Under the pieces are notes generated by a model. The model ran no database searches. It worked only from the letters and a program-made list of their open reading frames with translations, and was not told the origin of the DNA. Both the position numbers and the translations under genes were made by a program. Below, in pieces: positions 9,664 to 17,718 of a stretch of 64,000 bases of DNA. Origin of the DNA: Scopulibacillus daqui. Its GTDB lineage: Bacteria > Bacillota > Bacilli > Bacillales > Sporolactobacillaceae. Positions within the stretch are counted from its first letter, which is position 1. Each line of letters begins with the position of its first letter. The stretch covers positions 62,001 through 126,000 of the forward strand of contig NZ_JAFBER010000006.1 in the NCBI RefSeq assembly GCF_016908855.1. Direction: 5' to 3'.

Positions 9664-11211
9664 GTGAAAGAATCTACATATATGATAGGTGTAGACATTG
9701 GAACAACAAGTACAAAAGCCGTTCTCTTTGCAAAGGATGGCAAAATCGCTGCCCAACACGCCGTTGGTTATCCATTATACAGCCCAACGCCGTCGGTGGC
9801 TGAACAAGATCCTGATGACATTTATCAAGCCGTCATTGAGTCGATTAAACAAATCATGTTAAAAAGTGCAATAGATCCAATTAACTTAGCGCTTGTTTCC
9901 TTTAGTTCAGCGATGCATAGTGTGATAGCTGTTGATAAAAACAGCCGGCCATTGACTAAAAGCATTACATGGGCAGATAACAGAAGTTTTTCTTATGCTG
10001 AGAAACTCAAAAATGAATTTAATGGACATGACATTTACTTGCGCACCGGTACACCAATTCATCCGATGTCGCCATTATCTAAACTTTTCTGGCTGAGAAA
10101 TGAGCACCGCGAAACTTTTAAGAAAACCTATAAATTCATTGGCATTAAAGAATATGTCTTTTTTAAACTGTTTGGACAATATATCGTCGATTATTCTATT
10201 GCTTCAGCTATGGGCATGTTTAATTTAAAAGCACTTGATTGGGATCAGGAAGCGTTAGATATTGCCGGCCTTTCCCCTGATCAGCTATCAAAGCTTGTCC
10301 CGACAACACATGTTATGAAACATTTAGATCCAAAAGCGGCTCATGCTATGGGAATTAGAACTGATACACCTTTTGTCGTTGGAGCAAGTGATGGCGTCTT
10401 ATCAAATCTTGGACTAGATGCAATTAAACCGGGGGTTGTCGCTGTAACAATCGGAACAAGCGGTGCTGTCCGCGCTATAAGCGGCCGGCCAGTTACAGAT
10501 CCAAAAGGAAGAACCTTCTGCTATGCTTTAACAGAAAATCATTGGATTGTCGGCGGCCCGGTTAACAACGGCGGATTGACGTTCCGATGGGTTCGCGACC
10601 AGCTTGGCGACGCTGAAATAGAAAAAGCTAAGCAGCAAGGGCTTGATCCTTACGATATATTAACTAAGCGAGCGGCAAAAATAGCCCCTGGTTCCGATGG
10701 CCTTTTATTCCACCCTTATATGGCTGGCGAACGCGCCCCATTATGGAACGCTGATGCACGCGGATCATTCTTCGGCCTCGCCCTTCATCATACCCGCGAC
10801 CATCTCATACGCGCCGTTCTTGAAGGAGTTATATTTAATATTTATGGTGTCCTTCTCGCCCTTCAGGAACTTATTGGCATGCCGGAAAGCGTTCAGGCAG
10901 CGGGGGGATTTGCCCGCTCCGAACTGTGGCGCCAAATCATGGCCGATATTTTTGGACAAAATGTAACCATACCGGAAAGCTTTGAAAGTTCATGTCTAGG
11001 AGCGGCTGTTCTAGGTCTGTATGCAATAGGAGAGATTGATTCTCTTGATGTGGTCAGTGATATGATCGGCATCACCCACAAACACCAGCCTATTCCGGAA
11101 AACGTCGAAGTCTATAATGAACTCAAACCTATTTTTTTATCGTTTTCACGAAGAATGGCCGAAGAATATCATCGCATTGCCGATTTTCAAAGAAATCATT
11201 TAGAAAAATAA
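9664..11211 (+). CDS. gntK: Gluconokinase, FGGY family
   Basis: Phosphorylates gluconate to 6-phosphogluconate for the pentose phosphate pathway. The 515-residue FGGY kinase shows the N-terminal phosphate loop GVDIGTTSTKAVLF, the GTSGAVRA segment, the signature GGPVNNGGLTFRW and the C-terminal AAGGFARSELWRQIMAD. The GTG start has GAGGGG six bases upstream. It sits 28 bp after gntP, which makes gluconate the most likely substrate; closely related xylulokinases are less likely given the neighbour. A strong hairpin terminator follows. Confidence 0.94.
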   Translation: MKESTYMIGVDIGTTSTKAVLFAKDGKIAAQHAVGYPLYSPTPSVAEQDPDDIYQAVIESIKQIMLKSAIDPINLALVSFSSAMHSVIAVDKNSRPLTKSITWADNRSFSYAEKLKNEFNGHDIYLRTGTPIHPMSPLSKLFWLRNEHRETFKKTYKFIGIKEYVFFKLFGQYIVDYSIASAMGMFNLKALDWDQEALDIAGLSPDQLSKLVPTTHVMKHLDPKAAHAMGIRTDTPFVVGASDGVLSNLGLDAIKPGVVAVTIGTSGAVRAISGRPVTDPKGRTFCYALTENHWIVGGPVNNGGLTFRWVRDQLGDAEIEKAKQQGLDPYDILTKRAAKIAPGSDGLLFHPYMAGERAPLWNADARGSFFGLALHHTRDHLIRAVLEGVIFNIYGVLLALQELIGMPESVQAAGGFARSELWRQIMADIFGQNVTIPESFESSCLGAAVLGLYAIGEIDSLDVVSDMIGITHKHQPIPENVEVYNELKPIFLSFSRRMAEEYHRIADFQRNHLEK

Positions 11212-11240
11212 CGCTCAACGTAAAATAATGATATAGAAAA

Positions 11241-11285
11241 GGCCGGCTCTAGCAGTCCTTTACGACTTTTTGAGCCGGCCTCTAA
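11241..11285. terminator. Bidirectional terminator between gntK and the 73-residue membrane protein
   Basis: Perfect nine-base arms GGCCGGCTC/GAGCCGGCC with a 22-base loop. On the minus strand a CTTTTC tract follows; on the plus strand the tail is weaker (TCTAATATT). Confidence 0.75.
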
Positions 11286-11300
11286 TATTATTGAATGAAC

Positions 11301-11522
11301 TTATAAACCATATATAAAGAAAAGAAAAAGAAATATCAAAAATAATATTAGCCCTGAAATGACTGCAAATCTGTCAAATTTAGTTTTTCTTTTAACTAGG
11401 CCAATAAATCCAAATAATAAACTTGCAAGCGAAAGAGTCAGGAGCCAATATGAGGGTTTAACGATAACTATTAAAAGGGCGGTAATTAACCATATTGGTA
11501 CAACTATTTTAAGCTTTTTCAT
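11301..11522 (-). CDS. 73-residue predicted membrane protein
   Basis: Small hypothetical protein with about three hydrophobic segments (IVVPIWLITALLIVIV, LLTLSLASLLFGFIGLV, ISGLILFLIFLFLFFIY) separated by short basic turns (KRKTKFDR). The possible RBS AAAGGA is rather far (about 13 bases) from the ATG, which lowers confidence. It lies alone between the gntK terminator and the IS remnant. No family recognised. Confidence 0.55.
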   Translation of the reverse strand: MKKLKIVVPIWLITALLIVIVKPSYWLLTLSLASLLFGFIGLVKRKTKFDRFAVISGLILFLIFLFLFFIYGL

Positions 11523-11606
11523 CCAATTAGGACAATCCTTTCATGATGTCATGATTGACTTAAGCAACTAGTGTGAATTGTTATACAGAATAAATTACTA
11601 TTTTAG

Positions 11607-12348
11607 TCAACTGTTGTAATTAAAAAAAAAGTCAATTCCTTTGCGGCTTCTCCAAATTTTGTTCGGTGATCTCCGCATTTTGCTCGCTTTTCTTTTCTCC
11701 GTTCCAGCTTCTGATTGAGTGAGTTCATGTATGTGCTCTAGTGTTTCTTGGATTTTTTCCTTTAATTTTGCTTCGAATTTCTCTGCCGATTTTTTCCATA
11801 AAAAAGAATACTTATTGGCATTGGCTTCAATCTTAGTGCCATCAAAAAGTAGTTTCCATCGTAATGTATCCGTCTTTAATTAATTGCAGAATCATGGTCT
11901 CAAATAAATCATCCATTAAGACTTTCATCCGTTCGCCGCGGAATTCATTGATCGTGCGAAAGTCTGGTTGCTGCATCGCCGCCAACCACATGGCAGGGAT
12001 ATTTTCTCTTGTCAATTTTTCGATGCCGCGACAAGAGTAAACCTTTTGGGAATAAGCATAGAGAATGATTTTAAGCATCATTTTCGGATGATAGGAACTT
12101 CTGCCGCCGCCTTTATAATGAGAAAACAATTGGTCATCTGGCACAGCTTCAACCATTTCATCCACCACACGTGCGGCATGATGCTCTGGTATGAGTGCTT
12201 CAATATCAAAAATAGCTTGAACTTGACGGTTATTATATGGTTTGAAAGTAGGGGCTAATTGTCTTTTGGGGTTCTTTTTATCCTCTGCCTCTTGAAGAAA
12301 TGTTATTTGTGTGTTATAATTTTCGATAGTAGTCGTTTGATTACTCAT
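11607..12348 (-). pseudogene. IS1182-family transposase, frameshifted and truncated
   Basis: The first frame (168 residues) holds the family N-terminal domain: LAPTFKPYNNRQVQAIFD, LFSHYKGGGRSSYHPKMM, VYSCRGIEKLTRENIPAMW, QPDFRTINEFRGERM. It stops at METTF, and the expected continuation DGTKIEANANKYSFLWKKS resumes in another frame, consistent with loss of one T from a T-run near 11846-11850. A second frame change seems to occur near 11700. The DDE catalytic C-terminal part, roughly half of a normal transposase, is absent, so this is non-functional. Confidence 0.85.
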
Positions 12349-12420
12349 AAAAAAACCGTCCTTTCTTTAAATGTTGTGTGGTAACTTCATTTTACAATAT
12401 TGGACGGTTTTTTTGTGTAC
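11607..12420 (-). mobile_element. Decayed IS1182-family insertion sequence remnant
   Basis: A transposase with frameshifts and a missing 3' half lies next to what looks like the original left end (12395-12420, ending GGACGGTTTTTTTGTGTAC). Between that end and the transposase start is the inverted pair AAAAAACCGTCC (12351-12362) and GGACGGTTTTTTT (12402-12414). The right end and catalytic C-terminal region are gone, with the remnant stopping near a run of nine A at 11622-11630. No target duplication can be identified. Confidence 0.75.
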
Positions 12421-12439
12421 TTTTTTAAATAAAAAACGA

Positions 12440-12466
12440 AAACTCGCCGAAACGGCGAGTTTTTGA
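12440..12466. terminator. Bidirectional hairpin terminator
   Basis: AACTCGCCG-AAA-CGGCGAGTT with T-runs on both strands. On the minus strand it lies just after the YjcZ-type gene. Confidence 0.85.
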
Positions 12467-12470
12467 TGTT

Positions 12471-12590
12471 TTAGTAAACGTAAGCAGCACCAACGATGAT
12501 CAATAAGATAAATAGGACGACGATAAGCGCGAAACCTGCGCCCATTCCATAGCCGCCATATCCGCAGCCGCAGCCACCTGCGTAACCCAT
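12471..12590 (-). CDS. YjcZ-type small sporulation-family membrane protein
   Basis: 39 residues: a Gly/Tyr/Cys-rich head ([19 protein letters not shown]) followed by one hydrophobic helix ([15 protein letters not shown]) and the tail AAYVY. This is the compact pattern of the YjcZ/SscA group of small proteins linked to Bacillus spores. The RBS GGGGGTG sits about 7 bases before the ATG, and a terminator follows the stop at once, so it is a monocistronic unit. Family assignment rests on pattern; the exact role is not known. Confidence 0.8.
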   Translation of the reverse strand: MGYAGGCGCGYGGYGMGAGFALIVVLFILLIIVGAAYVY

Positions 12591-12759
12591 AAGACTACAC
12601 CCCCTTTTTTAGGTGTATACTATAAGTTATGCACTTTCGGCTTTTTGGTTATGGACAAAAGTAAAATCAAACAATAAATTTTTTGCTTTTCCGGCAGGCG
12701 CATCTATACCCCGAGCTGAAACAGCGATGTCTTAAAGCTGTAACTTTACATGAATGGGA

Positions 12760-13836
12760 TTAAGCATAAATTGCAGCCTGTGATTTAAGAGTATTCATAA
12801 ATTCATGGAATTGCGGAATGTCCATTTGTTGAGCGGCATCTGACAAGGCTGTTGCCGGATCAGGGTGCACCTCGGCCATTACAGCATCAGCGCCAATCGC
12901 TATCGCCGCCTTAGCTGCAGGCAAAAGCAAATCTCTTCTGCCGGTAGAATGGGTCACATCAACCGCAACAGGTAAATGTGTCTCTTGCTTTAGAATTGGG
13001 ACTGCAGAAATATCTAAAGTGTTTCTTGTCGCTTTTTCATAAGTGCGAATGCCTCTCTCGCATAAAATAATCCGACTGTTGCCCCGAGAGATGATATATT
13101 CCGCTGCAAACATAAATTCTTCAATAGTAGCCGATAAACCGCGTTTCAATAGAACAGGTTTGTTAACTGAACCCGCTGCTTTCAATAAGTCAAAGTTCTG
13201 CATATTTCTAGCGCCTATTTGAATAATATCCAAGTACTCGACAGCAGCTTCAATATCATTTGGATGCGTAATTTCGCTGATGACCGCCAAATCTAATTCG
13301 TCTGCCACCTGCTTTAAAATTTTTAAGCCTTCGATCCCAAGTCCCTGAAAATCATATGGGGATGTTCTTGGCTTAAAGGCGCCGCCGCGCATCAGCTTTA
13401 ACCCTTGTTCTTTAAGCGCCAGAGCGACTTCTTTTACTTGTTCATAGCTTTCCACCGCACAAGGCCCCATTACGAAGTGCGGACGGCCGTCTCCAATATT
13501 TTCACCTTTAACATTAACGATCGTGTCTTCAGGCTTTTTCTTTCTAGAAACTAACAATGCTTTACGATTATCAGCTTCCTGAAGTTCAAGACTTGCTTTA
13601 TAAATTTGTTTAAATAAGTGCTGGACTGTTGACGTTGTAAACGGCCCATTATTTTTCTCGGCAACCGTGTCCAATAATTTGCGTTCGCGAACAGGATCAT
13701 ATCGTTTAATGCCTTGCTCATCTTTTACTTTGCCGATATTTTTTACAATTTCTCCTCTTTTGTTGAGCAGATCTAACAATTGCAGATCAATGTCATCAAT
13801 TTGTTTGCGAAGACTTTCAAGGTTTTGTCCTGACAT
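12760..13836 (-). CDS. aroA: Bifunctional chorismate mutase / DAHP synthase
   Basis: First step of the shikimate pathway, condensing phosphoenolpyruvate and erythrose 4-phosphate. An N-terminal AroQ chorismate mutase domain (residues 1-90, [19 protein letters not shown]...ERKLL) confers feedback sensitivity to prephenate/chorismate in Bacillus. The type I-beta DAHP synthase domain (about 110-358) shows [39 protein letters not shown], and [18 protein letters not shown]. Length (358) is that of the B. subtilis AroA(G). The RBS AAGGAGGG precedes the ATG. It is divergent from T-box-controlled hisC. Confidence 0.97.
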   Translation of the reverse strand: MSGQNLESLRKQIDDIDLQLLDLLNKRGEIVKNIGKVKDEQGIKRYDPVRERKLLDTVAEKNNGPFTTSTVQHLFKQIYKASLELQEADNRKALLVSRKKKPEDTIVNVKGENIGDGRPHFVMGPCAVESYEQVKEVALALKEQGLKLMRGGAFKPRTSPYDFQGLGIEGLKILKQVADELDLAVISEITHPNDIEAAVEYLDIIQIGARNMQNFDLLKAAGSVNKPVLLKRGLSATIEEFMFAAEYIISRGNSRIILCERGIRTYEKATRNTLDISAVPILKQETHLPVAVDVTHSTGRRDLLLPAAKAAIAIGADAVMAEVHPDPATALSDAAQQMDIPQFHEFMNTLKSQAAIYA

Positions 13837-14159
13837 AAGTAACCCTCCTTAAACTCAATTGAAAGCACGATATTTTAGTACTTCAACGCTTAAAATCGCT
13901 AAAATCATTTTATACACAACGCCAATATTAAGTACCAAAAATAGGCGCTCAATGCTTTAATCGTGCTAAAAAATTGTTGTTATTGCTCCATAAGATAAAC
14001 AACCTGCACCAAAAAGTCAATACTTATATTTTTCAATATTTTATTTTTAAAAATATAAATTTCTTGGATTATCAATAGTGTAAACCCTTACAAAAATTAT
14101 AAAAATTTTATTTTTTGAAAAAAGATCTTTAAAAAAGTAAGGATTCCATGATAAAATAC

Positions 14160-14428
14160 TTTTAAATAAATGATGGCAAAAGCTATGACAGGTAAAAGTA
14201 ATATTCGACTCCCTGCTGCAGAGAACTGGTGGTAGGTGCAAACCAGTACAAAGTTGAACATGAAATTCGTCCTTGAGCTTCTTTTTCGAACGTCTGGTGT
14301 GTACCAGATCATTAAAAAAAGACGGATCAGCCGTTATCCTAATGAGTGGTGGAATCTGATTCCGCAAATTGGGTGGTACCGCGAAATAATTTCGTCCCTG
14401 CATGCGTAGGGGCGTTTTTTGTTTTCAA
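14160..14428 (+). promoter_or_regulatory. T-box riboswitch upstream of hisC, probable Phe specifier
   Basis: The leader has GCAGAGAACTGG...GGTGCAAACCAGT (stem I distal part), the T-box core TTGGGTGGTACCGCG (about 14369-14383), and a terminator CGTCCCT/AGGGGCG followed by six T (14393-14420). In my fold, TTCGACT pairs with AGTTGAA, and AAGCT/AGCTT closes the base. This places TTC (14266-14268, Phe) in the specifier loop. ATT (Ile) two bases earlier is the alternative register. The riboswitch class is certain; amino acid identity is inferred. A phenylalanine signal would fit an aromatic-amino-acid aminotransferase. The rest of the 13837-14160 gap is AT-rich with no gene seen. Confidence 0.92.
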
Positions 14429-14449
14429 TAAAAAAGGGGGATGATCCAT

Positions 14450-15532
14450 ATGTTAGTCAAAAATCAAATTTTGTCTTTACAAGCTTATCAGCCGGGAAAA
14501 TCTGTAGAGGAAATCAAAAAAGACTATGGTCTAGCAAAAATAGTTAAGCTTAATTCCAATGAAAATCCATATGGCTGTTCGCCAAAGGCTGCAGAAGCAT
14601 TGGCGCGCTCATCTTCGCAATGTGCCGTATATCCTGATGGACAGGCGATGAATTTGCGAACGAAAGCGGCAAGCCATTTGGGTGTTAATGAAGACCAGAT
14701 TATCTTTGGAGCGGGTCTTGATGAAGTTATTCAAATAATCAGCCGCGCCTTGCTTACGCCAGAATCAAACGTTGTAATGGCTTCTCCTACCTTTTCCCAA
14801 TACAAACTCCATGCGGTGATTGAAGGTGCGGAAATTAGAGAAACTGCCACTGTCAACGGCCATCATGATTTAGAATCAATGCTTTCACAAATTGACAGCC
14901 AAACAAGGATAGTCTGGATTTGCAACCCTAATAATCCTACAGGCACTTACATCAATGAAACATCGTTAAAAGATTTTATCTCCCGGGTTCCAAAAGAAAC
15001 CTTGGTTGTTATTGACGAAGCTTATTATGAATATGTGACTGCCGAAGATTTTCCTCATTCAGTAAAATTATTAGAAAATAACGAGAATGTTATGGTATTA
15101 CGCACTTTTTCCAAAGCTTACGGCCTTGCTGGGCTTCGTGTTGGTTACGGCATCGGCAGCAGCAGCTTTATACAAAAATTAGAAGTCACTCGCCTGCCTT
15201 TTAACACGAGCCGTACAGCGCAAATAGCAGCTGAAGCCGCTTTAGAGGATCAAAACTTTATCAAAGAATGCGTTAAAATCAACGAGAAAGGCTTAAAAGC
15301 ATTAGAGGCTTTTTGTGAAGAGCATCAAATCAATTATTATCCATCACAAGCTAATTTTATATTTTTAAAGACGGATAACGGCGCTAAACTTTATGAACTA
15401 TTGCTGCAAAAAGGCTATATTGCCCGCCTATTTCCAGATGGTTTGCGGATCACGATCGGAACAGAAGAAGAAAATGAACAGCTATTATCTGATTTTAAAG
15501 ATATTGTGGCTCATGCTCATACAGCGAACTGA
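14450..15532 (+). CDS. hisC: Histidinol-phosphate / aromatic aminotransferase
   Basis: Class I/II PLP aminotransferase of 360 residues. In Bacillus HisC acts on histidinol phosphate and also makes phenylalanine and tyrosine from prephenate-derived keto acids. Motifs: KLNSNENPYGCSP near the N-terminus, WICNPNNPTGTY, IDEAYYEYV, and the PLP lysine in RTFSKAYGLAGLRVGYG (about residue 220). I prefer the second ATG, nine bases after AAGGGGG; the first ATG directly abuts the RBS. It stands alone, away from his and trp genes, behind a T-box, and divergent from aroA. That context argues for a role in phenylalanine or tyrosine supply. Confidence 0.93.
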   Translation: MLVKNQILSLQAYQPGKSVEEIKKDYGLAKIVKLNSNENPYGCSPKAAEALARSSSQCAVYPDGQAMNLRTKAASHLGVNEDQIIFGAGLDEVIQIISRALLTPESNVVMASPTFSQYKLHAVIEGAEIRETATVNGHHDLESMLSQIDSQTRIVWICNPNNPTGTYINETSLKDFISRVPKETLVVIDEAYYEYVTAEDFPHSVKLLENNENVMVLRTFSKAYGLAGLRVGYGIGSSSFIQKLEVTRLPFNTSRTAQIAAEAALEDQNFIKECVKINEKGLKALEAFCEEHQINYYPSQANFIFLKTDNGAKLYELLLQKGYIARLFPDGLRITIGTEEENEQLLSDFKDIVAHAHTAN

Positions 15533-15765
15533 AATTTTTTCCTGAATATCGGAAACACGCTAAAAACAAGAACTTGTAAAGCTTTAAATTTATTTTGATG
15601 TTAAGCTGAATAGATATAAAAACACCTGATTATATCTTATTAAATACGGATTCATTAAAATTTTTCAATTATGAGATTGTCTCACTGCATTATTTTAGGC
15701 TTTTGCCCATGCAACAATCGCTCTTTGCAGAATAGGCTATTAACGAGTAATTAAGGGAGTGATTA

Positions 15766-16125
15766 ATGAGCATGATTCATACTGTTCAACAAGGTGAGAC
15801 CATCTATTCAATTGCATCGAAGTATGGCATTGACCCGCATTATCTCATGAGTTATAACCAACTGCATTCACCATCGCTGCAGGCTGGACAGCAAATAAGA
15901 ATTCCTGAAGGTATCCACCATCCAGGCGGTGCACATTATCCAGGCATGCCGCATTATCCAGGCGGCGGCACACATCACCCGGGCGGATCGCATCACCCAG
16001 GCGAAGCACATCATCCGCATGAATCTGCAGCAATACACCGCTTAGAGCGGCGATTGTCCCAGGCAGAGCGCCGGCTGAATCAATTAGAAAGCCGAGTTAG
16101 ACATCTTGAAGGGCACCATCATTAG
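15766..16125 (+). CDS. LysM protein with His/Pro/Gly repeat and coiled coil
   Basis: 119 residues in three parts. Residues 4-47 are one LysM domain (IHTVQQGETIYSIASKYG ... LQAGQQIRIPEG) that binds peptidoglycan-type glycans. Residues 51-86 are an imperfect six-unit HHPGG/HYPG repeat. Residues 90-119 are a charged coiled coil (IHRLERRLSQAERRLNQLE) ending in HHH. There is no signal peptide, so it probably acts inside the mother cell. LysM proteins without signals are common in Bacillus spore coats (SafA and relatives), and the His-rich repeat recalls metal-binding coat proteins. RBS GGGAGTG lies 5 bases before the ATG. Confidence 0.8.
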   Translation: MSMIHTVQQGETIYSIASKYGIDPHYLMSYNQLHSPSLQAGQQIRIPEGIHHPGGAHYPGMPHYPGGGTHHPGGSHHPGEAHHPHESAAIHRLERRLSQAERRLNQLESRVRHLEGHHH

Positions 16126-16199
16126 AAGCAAAGATAAGGGCAAGCGCTGGCTTGCGGCGAATCGAATCATAGTCCTAAAAGATGCTTTCTCATCGCATT

Positions 16200-16232
16200 A
16201 AAGAAGCCTACCATCATGGTAAGCTTCTTTTT
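16200..16232 (+). terminator. Terminator after the LysM gene
   Basis: AAGAAGC-TACC/GGTA-GCTTCTT hairpin followed by TTTTTC. Confidence 0.85.
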
Positions 16233-16316
16233 CATTCATCAATTGTCAATAAAGTTCCTGAAAGCTTTGCGTGACTTTGCTCCTAAATATCCTTCCAGGT
16301 TTGCTGCAGCCAGGTT

Positions 16317-17264
16317 TTATTTTCCGGATAATCCTTGCCCCTTAGCAAGAACAACCCAGTTTTGCCCGGCACTTTCAGTCGTATAAATAGCATTGCTTTG
16401 CGTAGAGTAGGTCATTTGCTTTGGATCCTTAGGATTTTGTGCAATGTATTTTATAGGATCCTGTTCAACCGAAGAAATATCAAGGGGAGTCACATTGTCT
16501 GATTTCAGATCAACCTTGTCTAATTCAGACTCGTTTGTGTAAGCCCCCGCATAGATATAACCATCAAAACCGAACCATAAGCTTGTTATATTTTTATTCA
16601 ATGATTTTAATTTAAACGTTTTGCCATAGTCTTTGGATAGAAATAAGCCTTCATTTGTGCCAACTGCAACTATATTTTCTTTTTTAGGATGGACGGCAAT
16701 GGTTTGCGGCTCCCCTTTTAATCCTTTTGCAGCGCTTTTTACCCATGACTTCCCATCATTTAATGAATAATAAAGTCCTGGACTCGGCATTTTTGAATTT
16801 TTATGTGGGTTAAATACATAAATAGCGTGGGAATAGTACCCAACAGCCATATGTTGAAAATAGGTTTCTTTGGAAAACCCTAATGTCTTTATATCTTTGC
16901 CTTTGTTTGTAACCTTAATCAATCCAAGGGGATTTGGGTGTTTTGAATCTTTGCCGGGATGGCCGCTGCCGTAAAAACCGTCATTTGACGCGGCAAAACC
17001 CAAATAATTATTTTTATCTGCATTAAGCTTTTTCCAATTGCCTTTATTATAGACTTCAACCCCATCTTGTACTGGTATATAAAGGTCTTGTCCATTATTT
17101 GTGTATCCTAAGCCATAAATTTTATTAAATGTCATCGTTTTCGTTTGTGAGCCATTATAAAGATAGAGAAACAAGGCAACGATTATAGCTATAAAAACAA
17201 TAACGATGACGAACAGCCCGCCAAAACCTTTCTTTGAGCCATTCGCTGTTGGATTATTTGTCAT
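16317..17264 (-). CDS. Membrane-anchored beta-propeller (sortilin/BNR-like) protein
   Basis: 315 residues: a short basic cytoplasmic start, one N-terminal transmembrane helix (FGGLFVIVIVFIAIIVALFLYLY), then an extracytoplasmic domain with repeated propeller strands and Asp-box-like loops (YYSLNDGKSWVK, FLSKDYGKTFKL, YTTESAGQNWVV). This matches the F510_1955 / photosynthesis-stability-like propeller proteins of Bacillales, whose substrates are unknown. RBS AAAGGAGC is 8 bases from the ATG. It appears monocistronic. A glycosidase activity is not supported by any catalytic residue I can point to. Confidence 0.75.
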   Translation of the reverse strand: MTNNPTANGSKKGFGGLFVIVIVFIAIIVALFLYLYNGSQTKTMTFNKIYGLGYTNNGQDLYIPVQDGVEVYNKGNWKKLNADKNNYLGFAASNDGFYGSGHPGKDSKHPNPLGLIKVTNKGKDIKTLGFSKETYFQHMAVGYYSHAIYVFNPHKNSKMPSPGLYYSLNDGKSWVKSAAKGLKGEPQTIAVHPKKENIVAVGTNEGLFLSKDYGKTFKLKSLNKNITSLWFGFDGYIYAGAYTNESELDKVDLKSDNVTPLDISSVEQDPIKYIAQNPKDPKQMTYSTQSNAIYTTESAGQNWVVLAKGQGLSGK

Positions 17265-17450
17265 TAGACGATGCTCCTTTTAGGTAAACTTGTTGGATTC
17301 TCGCTACTCATCATCCAATTCATTTTAATGATAAAGATTATCGCAGCATTAAACAAGTCATAAGCTGGCAAATGATCAGTTTTTTCTAAGAAAAAATGCA
17401 TTTAGTCACAGTATTGAAAAATTAATGCGTCAATAATAACTGGAAAGAAA

Positions 17451-17494
17451 TAAAGCGAGTTCCGCGCCGCTTGACACTAGGAACTCGCTTTTAT
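17451..17494. terminator. Bidirectional terminator after the feo operon
   Basis: AAAGCGAGTTCC/GGAACTCGCTTTT hairpin; the minus-strand side follows the stop of the FeoB-associated peptide gene by four bases. Confidence 0.85.
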
Positions 17495-17496
17495 TA

Positions 17497-17700
17497 TCAG
17501 GAATGATGCGCTGCCTTTTCTTTCATCGTTTGAATCAGCGCTTCACGCTCTTCTTTTGAAACGCTTGAACAGCCTGATTGGCATGATTTTTTCATCGAAC
17601 AAGAGGCACATTGACCTTGACGGCTCTTTTTAACAAACCGGATTAATGTCAAAGCCGCATACCCAAAGATTAGTACGCCTATGATAATACTTATCATCAT
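17497..17700 (-). CDS. FeoB-associated Cys-rich membrane protein
   Basis: 67 residues with one N-terminal membrane helix (MMISIIIGVLIFGYAALTLI) and a basic, cysteine-rich tail (CASCSMKKSCQSGC). Such small proteins follow feoB in many Firmicutes and are thought to assist ferrous iron transport, possibly like FeoC. It is the last gene of feoA-feoB and begins 18 bases after the feoB stop. It ends next to a strong terminator. The function is inferred from context and cysteine pattern. Confidence 0.85.
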   Translation of the reverse strand: MMISIIIGVLIFGYAALTLIRFVKKSRQGQCASCSMKKSCQSGCSSVSKEEREALIQTMKEKAAHHS

Positions 17701-17718
17701 CTTCTTTCTACCCCCTCG

